From JBBATK01 sp039810585 (GTDB lineage Bacteria; Bacteroidota; Ignavibacteria; Kapaibacteriales; NICIL-2), in contig JBDHXF010000011.1 in the NCBI GenBank assembly GCA_039810585.1, positions 7,440 through 71,439 on the forward strand: DNA of 64,000 nucleotides, in the 5' to 3' direction. How positions within the stretch are numbered: position 1 is the first letter of the stretch; every line of letters starts with the position of its first letter. This document shows, one piece after another, positions 26,050 through 35,050 of this stretch. Both the position numbers and the translations under genes were made by a program. The notes under the pieces are model-generated. The model ran no database searches, was not told where the DNA came from, and saw only the letters and a list, made by a program, of their open reading frames with translations.

Positions 26050-27584
26050 CGGTTACCTCTCTCAAGCATGGCCATCAAGCTCGGAGCGAGACCTTCGATT
26101 TCGTGTGAAGCGGTCATCGACTCCTGACCGTAGTGAGAAGCGGCCCAATCTCCGGCTGCGGCATGAAGGTAAACGGCTCCCGAGCTACAGCTAAAAAGTC
26201 GCTCCTCGAGTGTCGCTCCTTCCACATTTTTCCAACAGCGTGCAAGCATGGCCCCCATCACTCCGGCAAGTACATCGCCACTTCCCGCGGTAGCCATTCC
26301 GGGATTCCCATTGAGATTCCAGGCGCAGCGCTTTGTCGAATGAATTTCCACGGGCTGAGCTTTGTAGACCAGGGTGTACCCGCGGTGTTCGGCAAATTCA
26401 CGTCTCTGTTCCAGTGTGCTTACTTCCGGAGCAAGATGACGGAACTCACCGGCGTGAGGTGTGATGATACAAAGTCGGCGATCGCGGCGCAGAAGAGGTA
26501 TTGCCCGTAGGGCGTCGGCATCTACGACCACCGGAGTGGTTTCCGGAATGTTTTCCAGCAGATACGCGTAGACGCGAGTCGTCGCTTCTGCTGAACCGCC
26601 GCCACAGCCTAACACCACCGCATCAGCTTTCGTGCAATGCTCTAACAGCTCTTCTTGCTCTTGCTCGGTGAAATACTCAAGCTCGTGTTGTCCGCAGTGG
26701 GTCTGCAAAATTTCCGGTGCAACCGCAGCATGAAAGACCGGCGCGCAGAGATCAACGATTCCTACACCACTCTGTATCGCGGCATTGGCACAGAGGGCAG
26801 CGGCACCGGGCATGTTTCGAGAGCCTGCCACAATACAGAGCCGACCATAGTCAAACTTTGAACTGTTGCGCTCTCGCGGAGTGAAGAGACGCTGCATCAG
26901 CGCATTGTCCGCAGTCCAAAACTCCGCATAACGCTCGAGGATGGAACATGGAATGCCGATGTCGACAACGTGTACGGTACCGCAGACACGTGGTCCGGCG
27001 TCAAGGCACATTCCTGTTTTTCGACAGGCCATGCTAATGGTGTGATCTGCTTGAAAACATCCGGGATGAGCTTCACCACTTTGTCCATTCAAGCCGGTGG
27101 GCATATCGACCGCAATACGCAGAGCCTTCATGGACTGCTGTTGTTCGAGGAGGTGCATAACCGGTTCACGAAGCACGTGCGAACCGCCGATACCGATGAG
27201 TGCGTCAAGAATCACGTCAAATGGTTGCCCGTGCAGCAGCGCTTGCGCCTCCGTGGAATGAGCCGCGTACATGGCTAAGGACATGGCGCGACAGCGCTCT
27301 GCGTTATCACGAGTTTCGGCCGACATGGAGTCCCAATCCCCCAGCCACACAATGGTCACTCTATGTATCGCCGCAAGCATGCGTGCCATGGCAAAACCGT
27401 CGCCGCCGTTGTTTCCCATTCCGCAAAGAACCAATATTCGCGACGGACGACTTAGCAGTTTCACGACAACATCGGACGCAGCGCGGGCGGCGAGCTCCAT
27501 AAGTTGCCATGAGCTGATATCCAGAATTTGCATGGCAGCAAGGTCAGCTTGCTTCATACCGGAGGGACTGAGAATAGCTTTCAT
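26046..27584 (-). CDS. nnr: Bifunctional NAD(P)H-hydrate epimerase/dehydratase
   Basis: This enzyme repairs damaged NAD(P)H hydrates: the N-terminal YjeF domain (about 1-215) epimerises R and S forms, and the C-terminal ADP-dependent dehydratase (about 225-505) restores NAD(P)H. Seen are CGMGNNGGDGFAMARML (epimerase), and TPHAGEFRHLAPE and GNPGMATAGSGDVLAG (ribokinase-like dehydratase with the catalytic Asp). The 512-residue two-domain form is the usual bacterial fusion. The end overlaps the vanZ-like gene. Confidence 0.95.
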   Translation of the reverse strand: MKAILSPSGMKQADLAAMQILDISSWQLMELAARAASDVVVKLLSRPSRILVLCGMGNNGGDGFAMARMLAAIHRVTIVWLGDWDSMSAETRDNAERCRAMSLAMYAAHSTEAQALLHGQPFDVILDALIGIGGSHVLREPVMHLLEQQQSMKALRIAVDMPTGLNGQSGEAHPGCFQADHTISMACRKTGMCLDAGPRVCGTVHVVDIGIPCSILERYAEFWTADNALMQRLFTPRERNSSKFDYGRLCIVAGSRNMPGAAALCANAAIQSGVGIVDLCAPVFHAAVAPEILQTHCGQHELEYFTEQEQEELLEHCTKADAVVLGCGGGSAEATTRVYAYLLENIPETTPVVVDADALRAIPLLRRDRRLCIITPHAGEFRHLAPEVSTLEQRREFAEHRGYTLVYKAQPVEIHSTKRCAWNLNGNPGMATAGSGDVLAGVMGAMLARCWKNVEGATLEERLFSCSSGAVYLHAAAGDWAASHYGQESMTASHEIEGLAPSLMAMLERGNR

Positions 27585-27664
27585 GAATGGTTGGCGAAGT
27601 GGCGTGAACGATTCGTGTGTAGGAATTACTCTGCCGGCTGTATCAGCTCGACTCGTACTGCGGT

Positions 27665-28606
27665 CTAGACACCCTGACGTTTCGGCGTATGTTTGGCTAC
27701 GACAGATTCTCGCGGATACACCATGAGGCCCTGTGCTATCGTGGTCGGCTTCATCGCCAAATCTGTCTCCGCTTTGAGGGTTATAAGGCCTGCCCGAAGT
27801 GGTCGGCGAGCAGCAAGAGTCAACTCCACGGTTTGCACCGGTACCACAGTGTCGGTAGGCAAGCCAAAGAACTCGGCAATACGAAGAGCAAAGTCGTATC
27901 GATCAAGGTAGTCAGCACCGGCAATGTTGTACACACCGGTGCGCCCTTTTTCAATCACACGCATCGTAGCGAGTGCTAAATCGTCGCATAAGGTTGGATT
28001 TCCCCATTGGTCTTGCGCTATCGTAATGCGCTCCCCCGCTCTACACTTATCGCGAACCCAGGTCACAAAATCTGTTTTCACTCCGGGTGCGCGACCATAC
28101 ACAATGTTGGTGCGTAGAATCGTAGCCGAAATGTCAGAACTCAGAATCGCATTTTCACCGCCTAGTTTAGTCTTTCCGTAATAGTTCAGCGGATGCGGTG
28201 TGTCGTCCTCTGTATAGGGTCCCTTCTTGCCATCAAAAATGTAGTCGGTCGAATAGTGAATTAAATGAGCACCCACAATGCGGCAGGCTCGGACGATGTT
28301 TTCAACAGCTTTCACGTTCAGATTTTGCGCCAGCTGTTTATCGCTTTCACAGGCATCAACGTTAGTCATAGCCGCGGCGTTGATGATGACTTTGGGTCTC
28401 AAATTCACGCACGCTTCGCGTACGGCTGAAAAGTCCAACGCTGATACGGACAAGCGTTGCACACGCATGGGATCGACAAGCGTTGGGTCGATCTCGCGTG
28501 AACTGAGCAGCGCCAAACTCCAATCGGTTTGCTGTAAAAACAACTGTGCGCAGGCTGCGGCCACTTTTCCACCTGCTCCGACGATCACAACATCTACACT
28601 TTGCAC
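27665..28606 (-). CDS. RmlD-like sugar-nucleotide reductase/SDR protein
   Basis: The 313-residue product is an extended short-chain dehydrogenase of the RmlD (dTDP-4-dehydrorhamnose reductase) type. The catalytic pattern STDYIFDGKKGPYTEDD and NYYGKTKLGGE (Tyr-x3-Lys) and INAAAMTNVDACE are clear. The nucleotide loop is unusual (VGAGGKVAAAC rather than GxxGQLG). No other rhamnose genes are near, so the substrate is unsure. GTG start at 28606 with GAGG seven bases upstream. It heads the nnr-vanZ-tgt-yajC-ribBA run. Confidence 0.8.
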   Translation of the reverse strand: MQSVDVVIVGAGGKVAAACAQLFLQQTDWSLALLSSREIDPTLVDPMRVQRLSVSALDFSAVREACVNLRPKVIINAAAMTNVDACESDKQLAQNLNVKAVENIVRACRIVGAHLIHYSTDYIFDGKKGPYTEDDTPHPLNYYGKTKLGGENAILSSDISATILRTNIVYGRAPGVKTDFVTWVRDKCRAGERITIAQDQWGNPTLCDDLALATMRVIEKGRTGVYNIAGADYLDRYDFALRIAEFFGLPTDTVVPVQTVELTLAARRPLRAGLITLKAETDLAMKPTTIAQGLMVYPRESVVAKHTPKRQGV

Positions 28607-28838
28607 CCGTGGTCCTCAATGAAAAACCAGAACGAACTCTTGATCAAATATACGAGTCGTGCAAGGAAGCCATCGGACTCAAAACACTTCCGACCGCATC
28701 TGTTGTACGTCAAGCCAACTGTTGATAAGTTCAGTCCGCTCCGCTCCCTCTACCCCGTAAATTCGCAATCCTTTCAAACCCGACCGTCACATACACCAAC
28801 GGTGATTAATAGCGGTCTCTCTGCGTTCAGGATAGCTC
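28607..28838. other. Divergent promoter region of the rmlD-like gene and dnaE
   Basis: These 232 bases hold a minus-strand TATATTTG core and, for dnaE, a weaker TAAATTCG (28758-28765, plus). A CTCCGCTCCGCTC run near 28733 is low-complexity. I see no gene. Confidence 0.5.
28645..28652 (-). promoter_or_regulatory. Promoter -7 element of the rmlD-like operon
   Basis: On the minus strand this reads TATATTTG, a perfect TAnnTTTG match, 39 bases before the GTG start. No clear -33 TTTG is at the right distance. Confidence 0.45.
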
Positions 28839-31800
28839 ATGTCGGATTACATACATCTTCATAATCACACACACTACTCGCTGCTAGATGCTGCGTGCAC
28901 ACCGGATCAGCTGATTCAGGCGGCGGTAGCAGATAATCAGTCCGCCCTTGCCCTCACGGATCATGGCGTGATGTTCGGCTGCAACGAATTTTACAAGAAG
29001 GCTAAGAAGGCAGGCATCAAACCTATCATCGGGTGCGAGGTGTACCTAGCAACCGGTTCTCGATTTGACAAACTGGCCACCAAAAAGGCCAGCAACCAAC
29101 GGAACTATAACCACCTTGTTCTTTTGGCCAAGAACGACATAGGCTACAAGAACCTCATGAAGCTCGTGTCGCTGGGTCATACCGAAGGCTTTTATTACAA
29201 ACCGCGTATTGACCGAGAGTTACTGGTTCAGTACAAGGAGGGTCTCATTGCACTCTCCGCCTGTCTTGCGGGGGTGGTTAACGAGCCGCTAGTACGTGGT
29301 GACTACGCCACCGCTCGTGCCAATGCGCTGTGGTTTAAGGAACAGTTTGGAGACGATTGGTATCTGGAATTGCAGGATCACGGGTTACCCGAAGATGCGG
29401 CAGTGCTCGAAGGTGTCCCTCGCATCGCCGAGGAACTTGGCATAAAGATGATCGTGAGCAACGATTGTCATTACATACGCAAGGAGCACGCCATTCCGCA
29501 CAACGTGCACTTGATGATTAAAGATGTAAGTGCCGCAACGGCGGGGATGGTTGATGTGACGAAGCTGCGGTACAAAGTGCCGGAGATGTACTTCAAGACG
29601 CAGACCGAGATGAAGAAGTTGTTCAAGAGTCATCCCGATGCTGTTGAAAACACCTTGGAAGTCGCCGAAAAATGCGCAGTGGATCTGAAGTCAGACCTCA
29701 AGATGCCCGTGTTCCCCATCCCGCCTGAGTCCAAGGCACAAGATTTAGACGAGTATCTGGAAGAGTTAACGATGCAGGGAGCCGAAAAGCTCTACGGAAC
29801 AGTGACTCCCGCGGTAATGGACAGAGCAAAGTTCGAGCTGTCTGTCATCAAGCGAATGGGCTATGCCGGATACTTCCTCATCGTTCAAGATTTTATCCGA
29901 GCGGCTCGAGAACGTGGCGTGAGCGTAGGACCTGGTCGTGGATCGGCTGCCGGATCACTTGTTGCCTATGCTTTAGGTATCACAAAGATCGACCCCCTGA
30001 AATTTGATTTGTTTTTCGAACGATTCTTGAATCCCGATCGTGTATCCATGCCGGATATTGACGTGGATTTTAGTGACGAAAAGCGAGACGTCGTGCTCGA
30101 CTACGTTCGTGAAAAGTATGGGTCGGAATCCGTAGCGCAAATCATCACATTTGGAACCCTGGCACCGCGGGCGGTGATCAAGGATGTGGGGCGAGTGCTT
30201 GGCATTCCCTTGTCGGTGATCAACTCCATTACGGAGAAGATACCAGTGGTTCAGGGTCGAGTGACGCCGATAACCGACGCACTCAAGCTCCCCGATTTAC
30301 GCTGGGTGGCTGATACGGACGATCCAAAGATCAAGCAAATGATCGAGTACGCCACTGTGCTCGAGGGTTTCGCGCGCAACGCGTCGACGCATGCCGCCGG
30401 TGTGGTGATTACTCCGGGTCCGGTAACGGACTACGTACCGATTTACAAGGGTCCTAACACGGCCGAAGCGACGATGTACACCATGAAGGATCTTGAGTCT
30501 GCCGGCTTGCTCAAGATGGACTTCCTGGGTTTGGCGACGTTGTCAATCATCGACCGTACCATAGAACAAGCGGAGCGGAATCATGGAGTGAAGATCGATA
30601 TCGACGCCATTGACTTTGACGACGCATCGGTGTACGACATGATCGCGCAGGGACGGACGATGGCAATCTTTCAGTTTGAGTCGGACAAAATGACTGAGTA
30701 CTTACGGGCTCTCCGACCAAAGAACCTGGAAGAGCTCACCGCAATGAATGCCCTCTATCGTCCGGGGCCAATGGATAGTATCCCGGACTTTATTGAACGA
30801 AAGCACGGACGCCAGCCCATTAGCTACTTGCACCCGCTCATGGAGCGTCGCTTGGAAAACACCTACGGTATCATTGCCTATCAGGAGCAGGTGATGCAGT
30901 TGGTACAAGATTTGGCCGGCTTCAGCTTGGCTCAGGCAGACATGATGCGTCGCGCCATGGGGAAGAAAGATGCCAAAGCCATGGCAGAGCAACGAAGCGT
31001 GTTCGTGAAGGGCTCTGCAGAACACGCCGGCATCGATGAAAAAACAGCGTCTCAGATATTTGATCTCTTTCAAAAGTTTTCCGATTACGGATTCAATAAG
31101 TCGCACTCAGCTGCCTACTCATACCTAGCCTACCAAACAGCGTGGCTCAAGAAACACTTTACCGCAGAGTTTCTTGCCGCCAACATGACGAACGACATCA
31201 ACAACCTCACCCGCATTACGGCCTTGATGGAAGAGGCCAAGCGCTTTGACATACGAGTGCTGCCGCCGGATGTGAATAGATCCGGAATCAGTTTTTCCGC
31301 ACTCCCCGATCGGCACACCATCGTCTTTGGATTGGCAGGCATCAAGAACCTTGGCGTACCGGCTGTGGAGAGCATAATCAAGGCACGCGATGAAGGACCA
31401 TTCCGCACGTTTTATGATTTTGTAGCTCGTGTTGACATCCGACTCGTCAACAAGCGTGCACTCGAAGCGCTGGTTGCAGCAGGAGCCTTCGACTCACTCA
31501 ATGCCGGCCACCGTGCTCAATTGTTTGCCGGAATAGATTACGCGCTCGAGTGGGCCAAGCAAGTGAACGACTCGAAATACAGCACCATGGACTCGCTCTT
31601 TGGTGAGGACTCCGAGAGCACAGTGGTGGAACCAAAACTCCCGGATGTCGAGGCATGGACGGAATCGGAACGATTGGATAAAGAATATGAGTACCTAAAC
31701 TTTTACATCAGCGGTCACCCTTTGCAGCGCTACGCTTTGCAAGTGGCCTCTTTTGCCAACTTGCTGCTCTCGAAGAACGATTCACCACTCATCGGCAAAA

Positions 31801-32303
31801 GTGTTCGAGTATGCGGGCTCCTCAGTGGTGTGCGAACACGCTTGGACAAGCGTGAAAAACAAATAGCCTTTGCAACGATAGAAGATCTCAGTGCTAAGGG
31901 TGAGGTGATATTTTGGTCAGAAGCCTGCGCTCAGTTCAGAGATTTGATTTACGATGGATCGATCGTTGTCTTGAGCGGTAAGGCAGATCTCAAGGATGAC
32001 GGACAAATTAAGATTACCACCGATGACGTGGTGTCAGTCGAAAATGCGATTACTAAATATGCTCGCGGCTATTCACTGCGCCTGGATGAAAGCATCGAAC
32101 ATCAGAGCCTGGAACAACTCAAAGCGTTATGCACCGACTCCGGCTCGAAAGGGGTATCGGTTGCCTTTCACATCCATCGTAACGGCGTTCCGCATATGCA
32201 ATACCATGCTACCAATGTGATGCTGCCACTCAATCAAGAAACTGCCGAAAAGCTGATGGACTTGTTTGGCCACTCCAATGTACGCTTTCTAACGACCACC
32301 TGA
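28839..32303 (+). CDS. dnaE: DNA polymerase III alpha subunit
   Basis: The replicative polymerase subunit. The 1154-residue product has the N-terminal PHP domain (HLHNHTHYSLLDA from residue 6), the polymerase catalytic aspartates D406 and D408 in PDIDVDFSD, a helix-hairpin-helix region and a C-terminal OB fold (GLLSGVRTRLDKREKQ). A likely sliding-clamp motif, DSLFG, lies at 918-922 (E. coli has QADMF here). PHP histidines and acidic residues look intact, so proofreading by this domain is possible but unproved. AGGA lies six bases before the start. Confidence 0.97.
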   Translation: MSDYIHLHNHTHYSLLDAACTPDQLIQAAVADNQSALALTDHGVMFGCNEFYKKAKKAGIKPIIGCEVYLATGSRFDKLATKKASNQRNYNHLVLLAKNDIGYKNLMKLVSLGHTEGFYYKPRIDRELLVQYKEGLIALSACLAGVVNEPLVRGDYATARANALWFKEQFGDDWYLELQDHGLPEDAAVLEGVPRIAEELGIKMIVSNDCHYIRKEHAIPHNVHLMIKDVSAATAGMVDVTKLRYKVPEMYFKTQTEMKKLFKSHPDAVENTLEVAEKCAVDLKSDLKMPVFPIPPESKAQDLDEYLEELTMQGAEKLYGTVTPAVMDRAKFELSVIKRMGYAGYFLIVQDFIRAARERGVSVGPGRGSAAGSLVAYALGITKIDPLKFDLFFERFLNPDRVSMPDIDVDFSDEKRDVVLDYVREKYGSESVAQIITFGTLAPRAVIKDVGRVLGIPLSVINSITEKIPVVQGRVTPITDALKLPDLRWVADTDDPKIKQMIEYATVLEGFARNASTHAAGVVITPGPVTDYVPIYKGPNTAEATMYTMKDLESAGLLKMDFLGLATLSIIDRTIEQAERNHGVKIDIDAIDFDDASVYDMIAQGRTMAIFQFESDKMTEYLRALRPKNLEELTAMNALYRPGPMDSIPDFIERKHGRQPISYLHPLMERRLENTYGIIAYQEQVMQLVQDLAGFSLAQADMMRRAMGKKDAKAMAEQRSVFVKGSAEHAGIDEKTASQIFDLFQKFSDYGFNKSHSAAYSYLAYQTAWLKKHFTAEFLAANMTNDINNLTRITALMEEAKRFDIRVLPPDVNRSGISFSALPDRHTIVFGLAGIKNLGVPAVESIIKARDEGPFRTFYDFVARVDIRLVNKRALEALVAAGAFDSLNAGHRAQLFAGIDYALEWAKQVNDSKYSTMDSLFGEDSESTVVEPKLPDVEAWTESERLDKEYEYLNFYISGHPLQRYALQVASFANLLLSKNDSPLIGKSVRVCGLLSGVRTRLDKREKQIAFATIEDLSAKGEVIFWSEACAQFRDLIYDGSIVVLSGKADLKDDGQIKITTDDVVSVENAITKYARGYSLRLDESIEHQSLEQLKALCTDSGSKGVSVAFHIHRNGVPHMQYHATNVMLPLNQETAEKLMDLFGHSNVRFLTTT

Positions 32304-32475
32304 TCCACTTTGTCTCGTAGCGTACTCAATCGCATAGTATCGCACCTTCTACACGTGCTCGAGGTAGCTGTCCGCTCAAACACTGCTTAGCACGAGCATG
32401 CGTCGGGAAAATCAAGAGCCGGAAACCCTGCCATTGCGGCAATTAGGCTAAATTGTGGGTTATCGAAAGGATACG

Positions 32476-33651
32476 ATGCGCAGAACACTCAGCATACTCG
32501 GTTCTACCGGCTCGATTGGCACTCAGAGTCTGGCCGTGCTGTCTGCGCATCATCCCGACATCGATCTCGAGTATTTGACCACCAACTCCAACGTAGAGCT
32601 GCTTGCAGCTCAAGTACAACAACACCAAGTGCGTGGAGTGGTTATCGGTGATGAGCAGGCAGTGCCTCGCTTTCGCGCTCTCAGCAATTTCAAAGGCGAA
32701 ATTCTAGTTGGACGTGAGGGATTGTTAGAGGCGGCGTCGACAAAAGCGAACGACCTCGTTATTTCCGCTCTCGTTGGCTTCACTGGTGTGGAACCGACGG
32801 TAGCAGCGGTACGACAAGGCAAGACTGTTGCCTTAGCCAACAAGGAAAGTTTAGTCAGTGCTGGGGAGTTGATTACGCAGGCTGCTTCGCAGCATGGCGC
32901 GCAACTCATTGCAGTAGACAGCGAGCACAGTGCGATACTGCAGTGTTTGGTGGGCGAAGATCCCAAGTCCATTGAGTCGCTGACGATTACCGCCTCCGGA
33001 GGACCTTTTAGAGAAGCCACAGCAGACGAGATCGAGAATGCCTCGGTGGAGCAGGCTTTACGTCATCCCAATTGGACGATGGGCTCGAAGATCACTATCG
33101 ATTCCGCAACCTTGATGAACAAGGGTTTGGAGGTGATCGAAGCTCGTTGGCTTTTTGACATTGCGCCCTCACGGATTGACGTAGTGGTGCATCCGCAGAG
33201 CATTATACATTCGATGGTGACGTTCGTTGATGGTTCGGTAAAGGCACAACTCGGGCTACCGACTATGGTCTTACCGATACACTATGCACTAAACTATCCG
33301 GAACGTACCCCTACAACCTTTGCACGATTGGATTTACGGACGATCAAGACCTTAAGCTTCTTCGCCCCGGATACCGAGAAATTTCCCTGTCTTCCCCTGG
33401 CGTTTCAAGCTTTGGAACGTGGTGGAACCGCAACGGCCATTCTCAACGCGGCAAACGAGGTGGCTGTCGGGAGATTCCTGTCAAGGAGCATTCGTTTCGG
33501 AGACATAGCACGCGTCGTCTCTGCCAGCTTGAATGCAATGCCTGTACTGGATCATCCGTCTCTTGCTCAAATCATTGATGCCGATGCCGAGACGCGACGC
33601 TTTGCAGAAGCGTACGTGCCACAGACAATTGCAACACATACCCAGGCCTAA
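32476..33651 (+). CDS. dxr: 1-deoxy-D-xylulose 5-phosphate reductoisomerase
   Basis: Dxr makes 2-C-methyl-D-erythritol 4-phosphate, so the organism uses the MEP route to isoprenoids. The product has 391 residues from the ATG at 32476, chosen for AAAGGA just upstream. Motifs: the NADPH loop ILGSTGSIGTQ, ALANKESLVSAG, the metal and substrate ligands VDSEHSAI and ITASGGPF, and MGSKITIDSATLMNKGLEVIEA. It heads dxr-rseP-dacB. Confidence 0.96.
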   Translation: MRRTLSILGSTGSIGTQSLAVLSAHHPDIDLEYLTTNSNVELLAAQVQQHQVRGVVIGDEQAVPRFRALSNFKGEILVGREGLLEAASTKANDLVISALVGFTGVEPTVAAVRQGKTVALANKESLVSAGELITQAASQHGAQLIAVDSEHSAILQCLVGEDPKSIESLTITASGGPFREATADEIENASVEQALRHPNWTMGSKITIDSATLMNKGLEVIEARWLFDIAPSRIDVVVHPQSIIHSMVTFVDGSVKAQLGLPTMVLPIHYALNYPERTPTTFARLDLRTIKTLSFFAPDTEKFPCLPLAFQALERGGTATAILNAANEVAVGRFLSRSIRFGDIARVVSASLNAMPVLDHPSLAQIIDADAETRRFAEAYVPQTIATHTQA

Positions 33652-33668
33652 CCGGACTAACTAGATTT

Positions 33669-35039
33669 ATGGAAGCATTTTTAACGAATACCGTATACTT
33701 CATACTCGCCATCTTTCCTTTGGTGGTGATACACGAGTTGGGACACTTCCTCGCGGCTAAACTCACCAAGACGCGTGCCGACGTGTTCGCCGTTGGCATG
33801 GGCCCACGTTTATTCGGCTGGAATCGAAAAGATGGATTCAGCTTCGGAAAGCTAGATCCGAATTGGGACGGTGAGGGATGTACCGACTACCGATTGTCTC
33901 TACTGCCGGTTGGCGGCTACGTACGCATTCTTGGGATGGTGGACGAAAGTATGACAACCGAATTCATGAACAAACCCGTTCAGCCTTGGGAGTTTCGAGC
34001 CAAAGGCACGTGGGCAAAGATGTTTATGATCTCGGCAGGCGTCATCATGAATCTGCTGTTGGCACTTGTCATTTTGGTTGGACTGAATGTGGTGAATGGG
34101 AAAACAGTGTTGGCAACACGAACCATTGCCTACGTCAAGCACAATTCTTTTGCCGAACGAGTAGGCTTTCGATCCGGTGATGAAGTCATCAGCGTGAACA
34201 ACAAAGCGGTTGACAATTTTCAAGACTTCGAGCGGGATCTGATGTTGGATAACATTGGGCATGATCTCTCCATCGTGGTGCTTCGCCAAGGTCAGCAAAC
34301 GGTTGTACCCGTGAAGGCGACGGATATCACGACCTTCCTCGAGTCGAAGGATTTTCACGGACTCTTTCCTGATGGATCTCGAACGTACATCGAAGCCGTA
34401 GAGCCCGGAACGCCGGCCCAGGCAAGTGGATTTACACCCGGCGATACGGTGCTGAGTATTCAAGGAGCCCAGATCTACTCCAGTGAGCAGTTTCAGGATT
34501 CCGTGCGATCAAACATTGGCAGACCTTTACATTTTGAAGTTCGGCGAGGTGGAGATCTCGTGAATATGGAATGTGCTCCCTCTGCTGCGGGAACGATTGG
34601 TGTAGGAATCGTGACCATCACAACGGGCAAAATAGTCACAACACGGTACGGAGTGTTCGAGGCTGTGGCAGTCGGATTCCGCCAAATGAAGAGTTTCAGC
34701 TCGGCCTTTTTAAATATGGTTGGGATGATCATAAAGGGTCAAGTTTCCGCAAAGAAATCACTGGGTGGTCCGCTTGCCATTGCAAAGACCGCCACACAAT
34801 CGGCCCAAAATGGACTCGCGACTTTTCTGGTGTTTATGTCCACCTTATCAGTGACACTAGCCGTTCTCAATATTTTACCCATTCCGGCGCTTGATGGTGG
34901 ACACCTGGTCTTCATCATCATCGAGGGAGTCACCAAACGTGAAGTTCCCGACAAAGTGAAAATGGCTTTCCAACAAATAGGCTTTTTTGCGCTGTTGGCG
35001 CTCATGGCCTTTGTGTTTTATAACGATTTAACGAGATAG
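33669..35039 (+). CDS. rseP: RIP site-2 metalloprotease RseP
   Basis: RseP cleaves membrane-embedded anti-sigma factors and signal-peptide remnants. The zinc motif HELGH is at residues 22-26, inside the first membrane helix, and the third ligand motif ILPIPALDGGH is near 405. Two PDZ domains lie between (about 140-200 and 225-310). The 456-residue length is normal. It follows dxr by 17 bases, the widespread dxr-rseP order. A plausible target here is the membrane anti-sigma factor at 39595; inference. Confidence 0.95.
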   Translation: MEAFLTNTVYFILAIFPLVVIHELGHFLAAKLTKTRADVFAVGMGPRLFGWNRKDGFSFGKLDPNWDGEGCTDYRLSLLPVGGYVRILGMVDESMTTEFMNKPVQPWEFRAKGTWAKMFMISAGVIMNLLLALVILVGLNVVNGKTVLATRTIAYVKHNSFAERVGFRSGDEVISVNNKAVDNFQDFERDLMLDNIGHDLSIVVLRQGQQTVVPVKATDITTFLESKDFHGLFPDGSRTYIEAVEPGTPAQASGFTPGDTVLSIQGAQIYSSEQFQDSVRSNIGRPLHFEVRRGGDLVNMECAPSAAGTIGVGIVTITTGKIVTTRYGVFEAVAVGFRQMKSFSSAFLNMVGMIIKGQVSAKKSLGGPLAIAKTATQSAQNGLATFLVFMSTLSVTLAVLNILPIPALDGGHLVFIIIEGVTKREVPDKVKMAFQQIGFFALLALMAFVFYNDLTR

Positions 35040-35050
35040 GATTCATCCGC